DNA from: Pseudomonadota bacterium | GTDB lineage: Bacteria; Pseudomonadota; Alphaproteobacteria; Rhizobiales; Rhizobiaceae | Direction of reading: 5' to 3' | NCBI GenBank assembly: GCA_023422735.1 | Contig: JAFAGL010000236.1 | Location: 1 to 31,774 of the forward strand | Length of the DNA stretch: 31,774 bases | In this document: in pieces, positions 1-7,857 of the stretch | Layout: each line of letters begins with the position of its first letter | Position numbering within the stretch: the stretch's first letter is position 1 | Made by a program: the position numbers and the translations under genes | The notes under the pieces: model-generated | Told to the model about the DNA's origin: nothing | The model's input: only the letters and a program-made list of their open reading frames with translations | Database searches by the model: none

Positions 1-48
1 AGGCTACGCCTGACTTCGCTCCCGGGCCAGTACCCGGTATCTTGGTGA

Positions 49-125
<77 letters not shown>

Positions 126-473
126 AAATCAGCAAGCAATATCAAAGGCTTAAGCCTCCCTCGGGAGGCTGTTCCTGTTTGTCCCGAAAAGCGCCGGAAT
201 CATATTGGAAGCAATCGGGAAGAAACAAACAGGCACTCACAGCAAGCAAACGGCGGCCAAAGCGTCTGTGGACGAGAAACAAATCAGCCGCCTAAAGCCG
301 CCGTCAGGTGGGTAACGTCTCGACACCACGTTAGCCCACGGGTCCATCACGCTCGAAATCGGCCCAGCCTTTTAAAGCTGGCTGAGGTTCGTCCGCCTGG
401 TGCGGCTTGTAGGCAGGCATCGCGTCGTGATCTCCACGCTGCGATTTCTCACGGGACCTTGCCCATGTAGCCG
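126..473. other. Gene-free stretch after tRNA-fMet
   Basis: Apart from the stem-loop at 153-170 I find no supported gene. All frames carry frequent stops. The right end runs into the IS3-family orfB remnant that becomes recognisable at 474, so part of this stretch (perhaps from about 400) may be unrecognisably decayed insertion sequence. No intact transposon end or target duplication is visible. Confidence 0.5.
153..180 (+). terminator. Possible terminator after tRNA-fMet
   Basis: AGCCTCCC and GGGAGGCT form a GC-rich stem with a very short loop 28 bases after the tRNA, followed by a broken T-rich stretch (GTTCCTGTTT). The T tract is poor, so this may be a processing hairpin rather than a strong intrinsic terminator. 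Confidence 0.45.
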
Positions 474-750
474 TACGTCGCCGCCGTTATCGACCTGTTC
501 TTACGACGTGTTGTCGGCTGGGCGATGAAGGGGGAGATGACAGCTCAACTTGTCACCGACGCCATGATCGTGGCGATCTAGCGAAGAGGCAAGCCTGACA
601 GCCTGCTGCATCACAGCGACCAAGGCAGCCAATACACCAGCGAGCAGTTCCAGCGCCTGATGGCCGCTCACGGCATCACCGGCTGGATGAGCCGGTCAGG
701 CGATGTCTGGGGACAATGCTGCGATGGAGAGCTTCTTTTCGTCGCTGAAA
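474..750 (+). pseudogene. IS3-family transposase orfB fragment (DDE domain)
   Basis: Decayed remnant of the integrase-like transposase of an IS3-family insertion sequence. Reading from 474 gives YVAAVIDLFLRRVVGWAM, then HHSDQGSQYTSEQFQRLM and SRSGDVW, the conserved core around the second catalytic Asp of IS3 OrfB. An in-frame TAG at 579-581 interrupts it. One extra G near 712 shifts the frame, after which the other frame restores WDNAAMESFFSSLK, including the third catalytic acidic residue. Recognisable similarity stops at about 750, so the last part of the gene is missing, and the 5' half before 474 is not recognisable. It cannot make a functional transposase. It lies directly before an orfA remnant on the same strand, an inverted order for one element, which points to rearranged or tandem copies. 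Confidence 0.85.
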
Positions 751-822
751 CCGAGCGCTCAGTCCGGCGAACAGCTTCCCTTCGAAGTGGAGGGCTTCTG
801 TTAGGATCAACTGACCGGAGAA

Positions 823-1068
823 ATGGAATTGAAGCAGCGCGAGTTTACATAAGAGTTCAAAACGGGAGGCTGTTCGGATTCTGACGAGCGGTCGAGACAT
901 AACGTCTGTTGCGGCGGGTCTTGGGATCGGGAAATTCGACGCTGGGTTGTTGGCGACAGAGTTTCGCGGAGCAGGATCTGCTTGCTGGTCCTCACTAGCA
1001 CGTGAACAAGGAGCTTGCCCGGCTGCGCAGGGAGAACGAACTTCTCCGGCAGGAGCGCGACTCCTTAC
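823..1068 (+). pseudogene. IS3-family transposase orfA fragment
   Basis: Decayed first ORF (helix-turn-helix, leucine-zipper protein) of an IS3-family element. Translation from ATG 823 gives MELKQREFT, then a TAA at 850-852, then EFKT. A one-base shift is needed to continue as EAVRILTSGRDITSVAAGLGIGK in two pieces, and a further shift follows before the C-terminal KELARLRRENELLRQERD. At least one stop and two frameshifts make it non-functional. The bases before 823 (about 800-822, starting TGTTAGGATC) look like the left end of such an element. It ends where an oppositely oriented orfA of a different type begins. Confidence 0.8.
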
Positions 1069-1338
1069 GCAACCGCTCGATCTCCAACTGCTCCGGCTTC
1101 ATCTGACCGTGCCTGGCAAAGGCATGCTGCGGATCGTCGGCAAATTGCCGGAACCATCTGCGCAGCACATTCTCGTGGAGATCCAGATCGCGGGCTGCCT
1201 GCCACCGCGACGCCGTGATCGTTTACCAATCTCACTGCCTCAAGCTTGAACTCGCGGCTGAACTTTCTTCTCTGCATTCCAACTCTCCAGTTCCATTAAA
1301 CACCTTATCTCGGTGTCCACGAAACCGGCAGCAGGCCA
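1065..1338 (-). pseudogene. Second IS3-family orfA fragment with element end
   Basis: On the minus strand from ATG 1277, MQRRKFSREFKLEAVRLV is the typical start of an IS3-group OrfA, preceded by a GGAGAG ribosome-binding site. The frame then drifts (the expected VLRRWVRQFADD block is scrambled to RECAAQMVPAI) and the end in another frame reads QMKPEQLEIERLR before it joins the opposite-strand orfA remnant. The bases 1312-1338, read on the minus strand as TGGCCTGCTGCCGG and onward to GGACACC, resemble the terminal inverted repeat of this kind of element. Frameshifted, truncated and without an orfB, so inactive. It differs in sequence from the plus-strand orfA next to it, so two elements contributed. 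Confidence 0.8.
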
Positions 1339-1582
1339 GCGTTAGCCGAGATGGTGAGAGGGACAATCTCCTCACCCACCCGAATTTCAAGCTTCAAGCC
1401 AGCAACACGACCCAAGAGGTCAGCCGGGATGCGTTGATTGAACTACTAGAGAGATGGGCCTTTGCGCCGCATGGGGCGAACCAATCGATAGAGCAACGAT
1501 GCGCACCTTTGTCACACACAATGGCGAGCGCAGCATACTGATTGGGATTAAGGATCTGACCTCATTGGTAGTGGGAGGTCGA
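1339..1582. other. Gene-free stretch before tRNA-Leu
   Basis: No supported gene. The minus strand holds a short open run of about 44 codons between 1305 and about 1440 (reading ...LLGRVAGLKLEIRVGEE...) which crosses the presumed IS end and has no recognisable start. I see no promoter, terminator or duplicated tRNA end that would mark an attachment site. Confidence 0.5.
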
Positions 1583-1667
1583 TGGTGCCCAGGAGAGGAC
1601 TCGAACCTCCACGCCTCGCGGCACACGGACCTGAACCGTGCGCGTCTACCAATTCCGCCACCTGGGC
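1583..1667 (-). tRNA. tRNA-Leu (anticodon CAG)
   Basis: On the minus strand an 85-nt class II tRNA with encoded CCA. The 5' arm GCCCAGG pairs with CCTGGGC, the D region GGCGGAATTGGTAGACGCG is typical of bacterial tRNA-Leu, the anticodon CAG is read from 1631-1633, the long variable arm TGCCGCGAGGCG is present and the T-loop is GGTTCGAGTCC. It is intact although it sits beside decayed insertion sequences. Confidence 0.97.
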
Positions 1668-1804
1668 AGGTGTGCGCCGCCGATTTACGTGCGGCGCCCT
1701 AATGTGTCAACGCCAATCTTTGCCATTTCCAACAAACTTTCCGCGCAGGCGATACCGCAAGGAAAGCTTTCGGCGGTTTCGCGTTCCAGAGCCGTTCAGG
1801 GGCT

Positions 1805-2419
1805 TTAAAGAATGTCCTTGGAAGCGACAGTGGAATCCGCGTTGAGCTTGTAGATGACGGGTACACCCGTGCCGAGTTCCATGGAAACGACTTCCTCGCC
1901 GGTCAGTCCGTCAAGAGCCATGATCAGGGCGCGCAGGGAATTGCCATGCGCGGCAACGAGAACGGTTTCACCGCGCAATATGTGCGGCTGGATGTCATGC
2001 ATATAATACGGCCAAACGCGTGCGCCCGTGTCACGGAGGCTTTCGCCGCCGGGAGGGGGAACATCGTAAGATCTGCGCCAGATGTGCACCTGGTCTTCGC
2101 CCCATTTTGCGCGGGCATCATCCTTGTTGAGACCGGAAAGATCACCATAATCCCGCTCGTTCAGGGCCTGATTTCGTACGGTTTCAAGGTTGTCTTGGCC
2201 GACACCTTCGAGAATAAGCGCGCAGGTTTTTTGAGCTCTTGAAAGATCCGACGTAAAAGCCTGATCGAATTTCAATCCGAGCGCGGCAAGCTTGGTGCCC
2301 GCCGCCTTCGCTTCACTGACGCCCTGTTCTGTCAGCCCGGGATCGCGCCAGCCCGTGAAAAGATTTTGCAAATTCCATTCGCTTTGACCATGGCGCACGA
2401 GCACAAGGGTACCGGACAT
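1805..2419 (-). CDS. gpmA: 2,3-bisphosphoglycerate-dependent phosphoglycerate mutase
   Basis: Cytoplasmic glycolytic and gluconeogenic enzyme that interconverts 3- and 2-phosphoglycerate through a phosphohistidine. The 204 residues carry LVRHGQSEWN at 7-16 with the phosphorylated His10, FTGWRDPGLTEQG at 21-33, the acid/base Glu88 in ALNERDYG, and the second catalytic His158 in AAHGNSLR. It is about 45 residues shorter than the enterobacterial enzyme, matching the short form usual in Rhizobiales. The start is supported by GGGAGA seven bases upstream. It is the last gene of the minus-strand run mgsA-glk-ABC-dapB-gpmA, 36 bases after dapB, and is followed by about 135 bases without a clear terminator before tRNA-Leu. 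Confidence 0.97.
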   Translation of the reverse strand: MSGTLVLVRHGQSEWNLQNLFTGWRDPGLTEQGVSEAKAAGTKLAALGLKFDQAFTSDLSRAQKTCALILEGVGQDNLETVRNQALNERDYGDLSGLNKDDARAKWGEDQVHIWRRSYDVPPPGGESLRDTGARVWPYYMHDIQPHILRGETVLVAAHGNSLRALIMALDGLTGEEVVSMELGTGVPVIYKLNADSTVASKDIL

Positions 2420-2455
2420 CTGTTTTCTCCCAAATCACATCGTCAATATCGAAAT

Positions 2456-3286
2456 CTATTCGAGACCAAGCACATCGCGCATCGAATAAAGACCTGGCTT
2501 TCGCGATCGCGCCCACAAGGCTGCTCGGATCGCGCCTCGTGCAAAGATAAAACGGTCCTCAGCCTGATGGGAGAGAATGATCCGTTCGCCTGTTCCGGCC
2601 AAAATGACCGAATGATCGCCAACCACCGATCCGCCGCGCAAAGTGGCAAAGCCGATCGTGCCGGATTCGCGCGCGCCCGTATGCCCGTCGCGAGATCGCG
2701 TGCTGTTTTCGGGCAAGGAAATATCGCGGCCTTTCGCAGCGGCCTCTCCGAGAAGGAGAGCCGTACCGGAAGGCGCGTCGACCTTGTGGCGATGGTGCAT
2801 TTCAAGAATTTCGAGATCGAAGTCGGCGGCTGGCATGGCGCGCGCGGCTTGTTCGACAAGCGCTGCGAGAAGATTGACGCCCAGGCTCATATTTCCGGAT
2901 TTGACGATCGGCGCGTGGCGCGCTGCAGCCGCAATGCGTGCCTCGTCCTCCCGGCTGCAACCCGTGGTGCCGATCACGTGAGCGATACGCGCCTGCGCAG
3001 CATAGCCCGCAAACAGGATTGTGGCGGCAGGAGAGGTAAAATCCAATATGCCGTCGGCTTTCGCGAATACAGGCAAGGGATCGTCGGTGACAGCAACGCC
3101 CAGCAGACCCACACCGGCAAGCTCGCCGGCATCGCGTCCAATTGCATCGGACCCGCTTCGCTCGACCGCGCCCACGAGAGTGGTAACGCTTGTTTCCGCG
3201 ACAGTTCGGATCAGCGCATGCCCCATGCGTCCGCCAGCGCCAACCACGACAAGCCGCATGGGAGCGCTTTCCCGAATATCATTCAT
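2456..3286 (-). CDS. dapB: 4-hydroxy-tetrahydrodipicolinate reductase
   Basis: Reduces 4-hydroxy-tetrahydrodipicolinate with NAD(P)H in the diaminopimelate pathway, giving lysine and the peptidoglycan cross-linking residue. The 276-residue protein has the Rossmann motif VVGAGGRMG at 14-22, FTSPAA at 83-88, GTTG at 106-109, the signature HHRHKVDAPSGTA at 164-176 with the catalytic His pair and Lys, and the C-terminal GFATLRGG and GDHSVILAG blocks. The start overlaps the stop of the upstream ABC gene (ATGA) and has a strong AAGGAAAGG site seven bases before it, so I prefer it to the internal Met10. Translational coupling to the ABC exporter is likely. Confidence 0.97.
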   Translation of the reverse strand: MNDIRESAPMRLVVVGAGGRMGHALIRTVAETSVTTLVGAVERSGSDAIGRDAGELAGVGLLGVAVTDDPLPVFAKADGILDFTSPAATILFAGYAAQARIAHVIGTTGCSREDEARIAAAARHAPIVKSGNMSLGVNLLAALVEQAARAMPAADFDLEILEMHHRHKVDAPSGTALLLGEAAAKGRDISLPENSTRSRDGHTGARESGTIGFATLRGGSVVGDHSVILAGTGERIILSHQAEDRFIFARGAIRAALWARSRKPGLYSMRDVLGLE

Positions 3287-5196
3287 GAGTGCGCCTTTCC
3301 TTGAACGTCTGTGTCGAGAGCAGGCGAACGATCATCGACCAGCTCCAGGCCCTTTTCGGTTTGCAAGCGATGGAAGCGCGAATAGATGCCGTTGCGGTCA
3401 GCCAGAAGCTCGCCATGCGTGCCTTGTTCGACAACCTGGCCGGAATCCATCACGACGATCTTGTCTGCCCTGACGACTGTAGACATGCGGTGTGCAATCA
3501 CAATGGTTGTCCTGCCCTGCATCACCTGTTCCAGCGCAGCTTGAACCTTGGCTTCCGATTCATTGTCCAGCGCAGATGTCGCTTCGTCGAGAACGAGTAT
3601 CGGCGCGTCGCGCAAAATCGCACGTGCGATCGAAACTCGCTGTCGTTGTCCACCGGACAGCGTGGCGCCGCCTTCACCGACCTGGGTTTCATAGCCATCG
3701 GTTTGAGCGCGGATGAACGCGTCCGCAAATGCCACGCGTGCGGCTTCCTCGACCTCGGCATCGCTCGCATCGGGGCGCCCGTAACGGATATTGTCCCGGA
3801 TGCTGCCTTCAAACAGGTAAGGCTGTTGAGACACATAGGCAATCTGGCTACGCAGCGATTGCTTTGTGACCTGCGCGATATCCTGGCCATCGATAATGAT
3901 GCGCCCGGCATCGAGATCGTAAAAGCGCAAAAGCAGCGAAATCAGCGTGGACTTTCCTGCACCAGAACTTCCGACGATTGCGGTTGTTTGATTTGCACCG
4001 GCGTTGAAGCTCACCGAACGCAAAACCGGTAACGTCTCGTCGTAAGAAAAATCGACTGCCTCAAACCGGATAGCACCATTGGCCACGGCGAGCCCCGTGG
4101 CGCCGGCTACATCGCGTTGATGAGGCTCGATATCCAGGATCTCATAGATCATCCGCGCATTGACCAGAGATTTTTCCAAATTCACCTGAACACGGGCAAG
4201 CCGGCGTGCGGGATCGTAAGCCAGCATCAAGGCCGTGATAAATGCGAATACGGCACCGGGTGGCAATTGTTCATAGGCGGCTCGGTAACCGGAATAAGCG
4301 ATCACACCAGCCACCGCGATGCCGGCCAGAATTTCGGCAATCGGCGTTGTGCGTTCGGAAACGCTGGCAATTTTGTTCGCGCGTGCTTCGGCTTCGCCGA
4401 TCAGGACCGAGATGCGGCGAGAAAGCTGGTCTTCCATCGTGAAGGCCTTGACGATTGCCACGCCTTGCGTCGCTTCCTGAATGGCTCCGACCAGGCGGGA
4501 ATTGACCACAACCGCCTTTCGCGCCGCCTTGCGCAGCCGGCGCATCAGCTTGTTGACGGCGAAGATCAATGGCGGGCCGATCAACAATGCAATCATGGCC
4601 AGAAACGGATCCTGAAAGATCATCACGCCAACCAGAGCCAGAAGCGAAACGAGATCCCGAGCAATCGAGGTTAGCGTCATGGAAAGCAGATCGCGCACGC
4701 CGTTGACGTTTTCGGTGATGCGCGCAGCAAGCTGACCCGAGCGTTGATCGTGAAAGAAGTTGATGCCCAGCTTCATCAAGTGGTCGAAAATGCGCTTCTG
4801 GTAGCGGGCCACGAGGTTGTTGCCGACCCGCGCCAGAATGACGGATTGCGCATAACCCGCGATGCCTCGGATCAGAAAGGCCGCAAAGATGGCACCAGAG
4901 ATCAGGGCTATGAGATCGGCGCGCGCATTCACAAAGATTTCATCGATCACATCTCGCATGATCCATGCGCTGAAGGCCGTAGTCGCCGCGATCGCCAGAA
5001 GGCAGATCACCGCAACGGCATAAGACCAGAAATATTCTCGGCCGTTTTCGGAAAGCATGCGTTTGAGGATCGCAATGCTTTCACCCTGGAAAAGGCCTGG
5101 TCTAGGAGAAATCGCGTCTTGCTTCAGTTTGGGCGCCAACCGCTCGTCCATATTCGCTGTGAGGCCGCGAGACCTGCCGACCGTTCGCGCCTTCAT
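3283..5196 (-). CDS. ABC exporter, fused membrane and ATPase domains (MsbA/LmrA-like)
   Basis: Half-transporter of the type I exporter fold that would work as a homodimer in the inner membrane. Numbering from the TTG at 5202, six membrane helices lie between about residues 60 and 330. The ATPase domain follows with Walker A GSSGAGKS at 411-418, Q-loop VSQQPYLF near 457, signature LSGGQRQ at 515-521, Walker B ILVLDE at 535-540 and the switch His571. The C-terminal tail is short and polar. The substrate cannot be read from the sequence; lipids, drugs and peptides are all carried by this family. The start is uncertain: TTG 5202, ATG 5196 (listed here) and ATG 5151 are in frame and none has a good ribosome-binding site. 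Its stop overlaps the dapB start and it begins about 60 bases after glk, so it looks like a member of the same operon. Confidence 0.9.
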   Translation of the reverse strand: MKARTVGRSRGLTANMDERLAPKLKQDAISPRPGLFQGESIAILKRMLSENGREYFWSYAVAVICLLAIAATTAFSAWIMRDVIDEIFVNARADLIALISGAIFAAFLIRGIAGYAQSVILARVGNNLVARYQKRIFDHLMKLGINFFHDQRSGQLAARITENVNGVRDLLSMTLTSIARDLVSLLALVGVMIFQDPFLAMIALLIGPPLIFAVNKLMRRLRKAARKAVVVNSRLVGAIQEATQGVAIVKAFTMEDQLSRRISVLIGEAEARANKIASVSERTTPIAEILAGIAVAGVIAYSGYRAAYEQLPPGAVFAFITALMLAYDPARRLARVQVNLEKSLVNARMIYEILDIEPHQRDVAGATGLAVANGAIRFEAVDFSYDETLPVLRSVSFNAGANQTTAIVGSSGAGKSTLISLLLRFYDLDAGRIIIDGQDIAQVTKQSLRSQIAYVSQQPYLFEGSIRDNIRYGRPDASDAEVEEAARVAFADAFIRAQTDGYETQVGEGGATLSGGQRQRVSIARAILRDAPILVLDEATSALDNESEAKVQAALEQVMQGRTTIVIAHRMSTVVRADKIVVMDSGQVVEQGTHGELLADRNGIYSRFHRLQTEKGLELVDDRSPALDTDVQGKAHS

Positions 5197-5259
5197 AATC
5201 AAAGCAGACGCGTATTTCTATCGGCGATTGGCGAAACACAACAGTCGACACGATTTCGT

Positions 5260-6282
5260 TCAAGCAGACCAGCGGCGTCCTTTCGTTTCGACGCCGAACA
5301 AAGCTGGCATACGCGCATAGGCGGCGATGCCTGCCAAAGCTGCAAGAGGGTGGGTAATCACATAAACAGGCATGGAGCGCAGCAACTGGCTGTGCGGTGC
5401 CTTATCCTCGAAAGCAGTACGGAAAGCACCGCTTTTCAGCGCAGGAATAATCTTCTGCGCAATGCCCCCGGTGAGGAACACACCGCCGCGGCTCATGAAT
5501 ACCAAAGCGAGGTCGCCAGCCGTGCGGCCGAGATAGGTCACAAAAAGCTCCACCGCTTCGCTGGCGATTGCATCGGATTTATCCAACGCATGCGCCGTGA
5601 TCTCTGCCGGCGTGCAGTAAATGGGGGCTTTTCCGTCCGCCCTGGCGATCGCGCGGTAAAGGTTGACGAGACCGCGCCCGCACAGCAATTGCTCACCGGA
5701 GATACGCCCCTCGATCGGTTCGACATGCGGCCAGATCGCATGATCCCGTTGCGTGCGTGGGCCGAGATCCATATGCCCGCCTTCGCCGGGGACAGGAACC
5801 CAGGTATGGCAAGCATGGATCAAGCCGGCGACGCCTAGGCCCGTTCCAGGCCCAAGCACGACGCGGCTGCCCGTCGGGTCACCTTTTTCGCCGCCAATCT
5901 GTTCGAGATCGCTTTCGCCCAACGCAACCACAGCCAGAGCCTGTGCCTCGAAATCGTTCAGAACAATCAGTTCCGAAAAGCCCAGCCCATCGAACAGGCT
6001 TTGCGGGCGCACAACCCAGGGGCAATTCGTCAAACGGATTTCGGCGCCTTTGACAGGACCGGCGACTGCCAGAACCGCCGAGATCGGGCGCAGGGAGGTT
6101 CGATCCAGAATGGCGGTCTGGATCGCGTCGTCGATCGTCTCGAAATCGGCGGTTTGGACGACCGGAAACTCCTTGGGATCGGCATGCGGGCCAGTCAGGA
6201 TCGCAAAGCGTGCATTGGTGCCGCCGATATCGCCGATCAGGACAGGAAACTTCAAAACCGTATCGTCACCGCCAGGGATCAT
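5260..6282 (-). CDS. glk: Glucokinase
   Basis: ATP-dependent phosphorylation of glucose to glucose 6-phosphate in the cytoplasm. The 340-residue protein matches the bacterial Glk family: phosphate motif GDIGGTNAR at 17-25, LTNCPWVV, the catalytic-Asp block VLNDFEAQALAV, PGTGLG, the zinc-free sugar-binding block VPGEGGHMDLGPRT, SGEQLLCGRGL, and GGVFLTGGIAQKI. The C-terminal RRW tail is also present in the Brucella enzyme. The start overlaps the mgsA stop as ATGA and has AAGGA upstream. In this lineage, which generally feeds glucose 6-phosphate to the pentose phosphate and Entner-Doudoroff routes, it supplies the entry step (family knowledge). Confidence 0.96.
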   Translation of the reverse strand: MIPGGDDTVLKFPVLIGDIGGTNARFAILTGPHADPKEFPVVQTADFETIDDAIQTAILDRTSLRPISAVLAVAGPVKGAEIRLTNCPWVVRPQSLFDGLGFSELIVLNDFEAQALAVVALGESDLEQIGGEKGDPTGSRVVLGPGTGLGVAGLIHACHTWVPVPGEGGHMDLGPRTQRDHAIWPHVEPIEGRISGEQLLCGRGLVNLYRAIARADGKAPIYCTPAEITAHALDKSDAIASEAVELFVTYLGRTAGDLALVFMSRGGVFLTGGIAQKIIPALKSGAFRTAFEDKAPHSQLLRSMPVYVITHPLAALAGIAAYARMPALFGVETKGRRWSA

Positions 6283-6701
6283 GCCTTGTCCTTCAATTCG
6301 CTTATCCGCAGTCCACCTGCGTCCATTTCCAGGGCGCGGACCAGAACTTCGGCAGATGCCCGGTTGAGAGCCATCGCAATATCGTAAACGATCCCGAGCC
6401 GCATCAAAGCCTTGACATCGACATCGTGCGGCATCGGCGTCAGCGGATCGACAAAAAAGATCAGCGTGTCGATTTTGCCTTCCGCGATCATCGCGCCAAT
6501 CTGCTGATCCCCGCCAAGCGGGCCGCTTTTCAAGGGCGTTACATCAAGTTGCGGGGAGGCCGCCTTGACGAGACCGCCTGTGGTGCCGGTCGCCACGATG
6601 CTGCATGTCTCAAAAAAAGCCGTATGCGCCTGAACGAACGCGACAAGGTCGTCCTTCTTCAGATCATGCGCGATGAGGGCAATATGATGAACCATGGCCA
6701 T
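6279..6701 (-). CDS. mgsA: Methylglyoxal synthase
   Basis: Converts dihydroxyacetone phosphate to methylglyoxal and phosphate, a bypass of lower glycolysis that releases trapped phosphate. The 140 residues show HIALIAHDLKK (6-16) with the catalytic-region His and Asp, the phosphate loop ATGTTGGL (37-44), SGPLGGDQQIGA (59-70) with the catalytic Asp65, IFFVDPL, and PHDVDVKAL with the active-site His92. It is first in the run followed by glk with a 4-base overlap. Two close in-frame starts exist, ATG 6701 and ATG 6695; the second has a GGGATGG spacer-like site. An 8-bp inverted repeat lies immediately before the start and could affect expression. Confidence 0.95.
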   Translation of the reverse strand: MAMVHHIALIAHDLKKDDLVAFVQAHTAFFETCSIVATGTTGGLVKAASPQLDVTPLKSGPLGGDQQIGAMIAEGKIDTLIFFVDPLTPMPHDVDVKALMRLGIVYDIAMALNRASAEVLVRALEMDAGGLRISELKDKA

Positions 6702-6702
6702 C

Positions 6703-6732
6703 CCGGATTAAATCGGTTGAGAGGTAATCCGG
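6703..6732 (-). promoter_or_regulatory. Inverted repeat abutting the mgsA start
   Basis: CCGGATTA at 6703-6710 and TAATCCGG at 6725-6732 form a perfect 8-bp inverted repeat with a 14-base spacer, ending one base before the ATG at 6701. In the mgsA transcript it would be a stem-loop over the ribosome-binding region. On the DNA it could be a repressor site. It could also serve as a weak mepA terminator, since mepA stops at 6764. Confidence 0.45.
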
Positions 6733-6763
6733 AATGAGCGCGTAGCCAAGTGTTGCAATAGAT

Positions 6764-7771
6764 TTATTGGTTCGCAGGCCGTGGTGTCGGCACCGGAATT
6801 GCCGTGGGAAGATCAGGCGTCGAAGCAGACACCACAGGAAGAACCGAGGCTGCGCGGGTTGCGCCCCCACCGACCGTTACCGAAGCTTCCGAGCGGGGAG
6901 ACCGGGCTTCAAGCACAGCCTGACAAGCCTTCGGCAAGCTCGCCATCGTCATGACATCGCGTGCGCGCGGCTTTTGCGGGCCGGTGGCGGGCCGCCACGG
7001 TTCGTCGGTGAACCACCAGGCCAGCGACTTGTCGCAGCCGTCTCCCGATCCTGTGGACTCCTGTGCCTTGCATCCGGTCGATCCGTCCGGGCAGCCGATG
7101 CGGACATGGAAATGGTAGTCATGGCCCCAGAACGGGCGAACCTTGTTCAGCCAGCTGCGGTCACCGCGCACCGTGTCGCAAAGCTTCTTCTTGATGCCGG
7201 GATGCACCAGAATACGCTCGACATTGGAATAGCTGGCAGCGCGTTTCAGGATCGCGGCATGGGCAGGCGTCCACAGGCGGTCATCGACCGTCAGCCCGCC
7301 TTTCTTGATCATCGAACGCGGCTCGAAGCTTTCGCGCTCGGAGGCCGAAAGGCGACGGTTGGGCATCGGCGTGAACCAGATGTCTGCATCGAGGCCGATC
7401 TGGTGAGACGCATGGCCCGACAGCATCGGCCCGCCGCGCGGTTGGGAAATATCGCCCAGCATCAGCCCGTTCCAGCCATCTTTTGCTCCGTCGCGAGACA
7501 GGCGCTCAAGCGTCTGGATCAGTTCCGGATGCCCCCAGCGGCGATTGCGTGACAAGCGCATGGCCTGCCAGTTCGGGCCATCCACCGAGATTGCCACGCC
7601 ACCTGCAAAACAGCCCTTGGAATAAAATCCGTAAGACTTCGCAGGCATCGCCGCAGGCAATGGCTTGGAACCGAACAGATCCTTTGCCAGCGGGTCGGCG
7701 CTTGCCGCAAAACAGGCTGAAGCCAAAGCCGCACAGCCAAGAAGGGCGCGAAGCCAGTTGGATTGAGGCAT
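6764..7771 (-). CDS. mepA: Penicillin-insensitive murein endopeptidase (M74 family)
   Basis: Periplasmic zinc metallopeptidase that cuts the D-alanyl-diaminopimelate cross-links of peptidoglycan. With the start at 7771 the protein has 335 residues: a Sec signal peptide (MPQSNWLRALLGCAALASAC, cleavage probably after ASA near residue 25), then SYGFYSKGCFAGG, WGHPELI, the metal site SGHASHQIGLDADIW (118-132; His123 and Asp130 match the zinc ligands of E. coli MepA), and WGHDYHFHVRIGCP with the remaining His ligand. Cysteines in the GCF, KKLC, IGCP, GCKA and GDGC contexts probably form disulfides. The C-terminal 60 residues are Pro/Ala/Ser-rich and variable. I chose ATG 7771 over the upstream ATG 7801 because GGGAG lies seven bases before it and it gives a clean signal peptide. 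Confidence 0.93.
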   Translation of the reverse strand: MPQSNWLRALLGCAALASACFAASADPLAKDLFGSKPLPAAMPAKSYGFYSKGCFAGGVAISVDGPNWQAMRLSRNRRWGHPELIQTLERLSRDGAKDGWNGLMLGDISQPRGGPMLSGHASHQIGLDADIWFTPMPNRRLSASERESFEPRSMIKKGGLTVDDRLWTPAHAAILKRAASYSNVERILVHPGIKKKLCDTVRGDRSWLNKVRPFWGHDYHFHVRIGCPDGSTGCKAQESTGSGDGCDKSLAWWFTDEPWRPATGPQKPRARDVMTMASLPKACQAVLEARSPRSEASVTVGGGATRAASVLPVVSASTPDLPTAIPVPTPRPANQ

Positions 7772-7857
7772 CGAAAAACTCCCGCAGCCCGATGGCCGCA
7801 TCCCGTGATCCTTCGATCACCATGCTTAATGAAAGCTTAACGCGCGCCGCGCAAAGC

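Noticed and set aside
1583..1667. tRNA-Leu as an integration (att) site for a mobile island
   Set aside because: No duplicated tRNA 3' end and no integrase gene are visible; the neighbouring elements are IS3-type, which do not target tRNA ends by site-specific recombination.
2366..3304. 312-codon plus-strand frame opposite dapB
   Set aside because: Shadow of dapB; composition is Arg/Ser/His-rich and without homology.
4744..5838. 364-codon plus-strand frame across the ABC exporter and glk
   Set aside because: It spans two real minus-strand genes and their gap; no start signal or motif.
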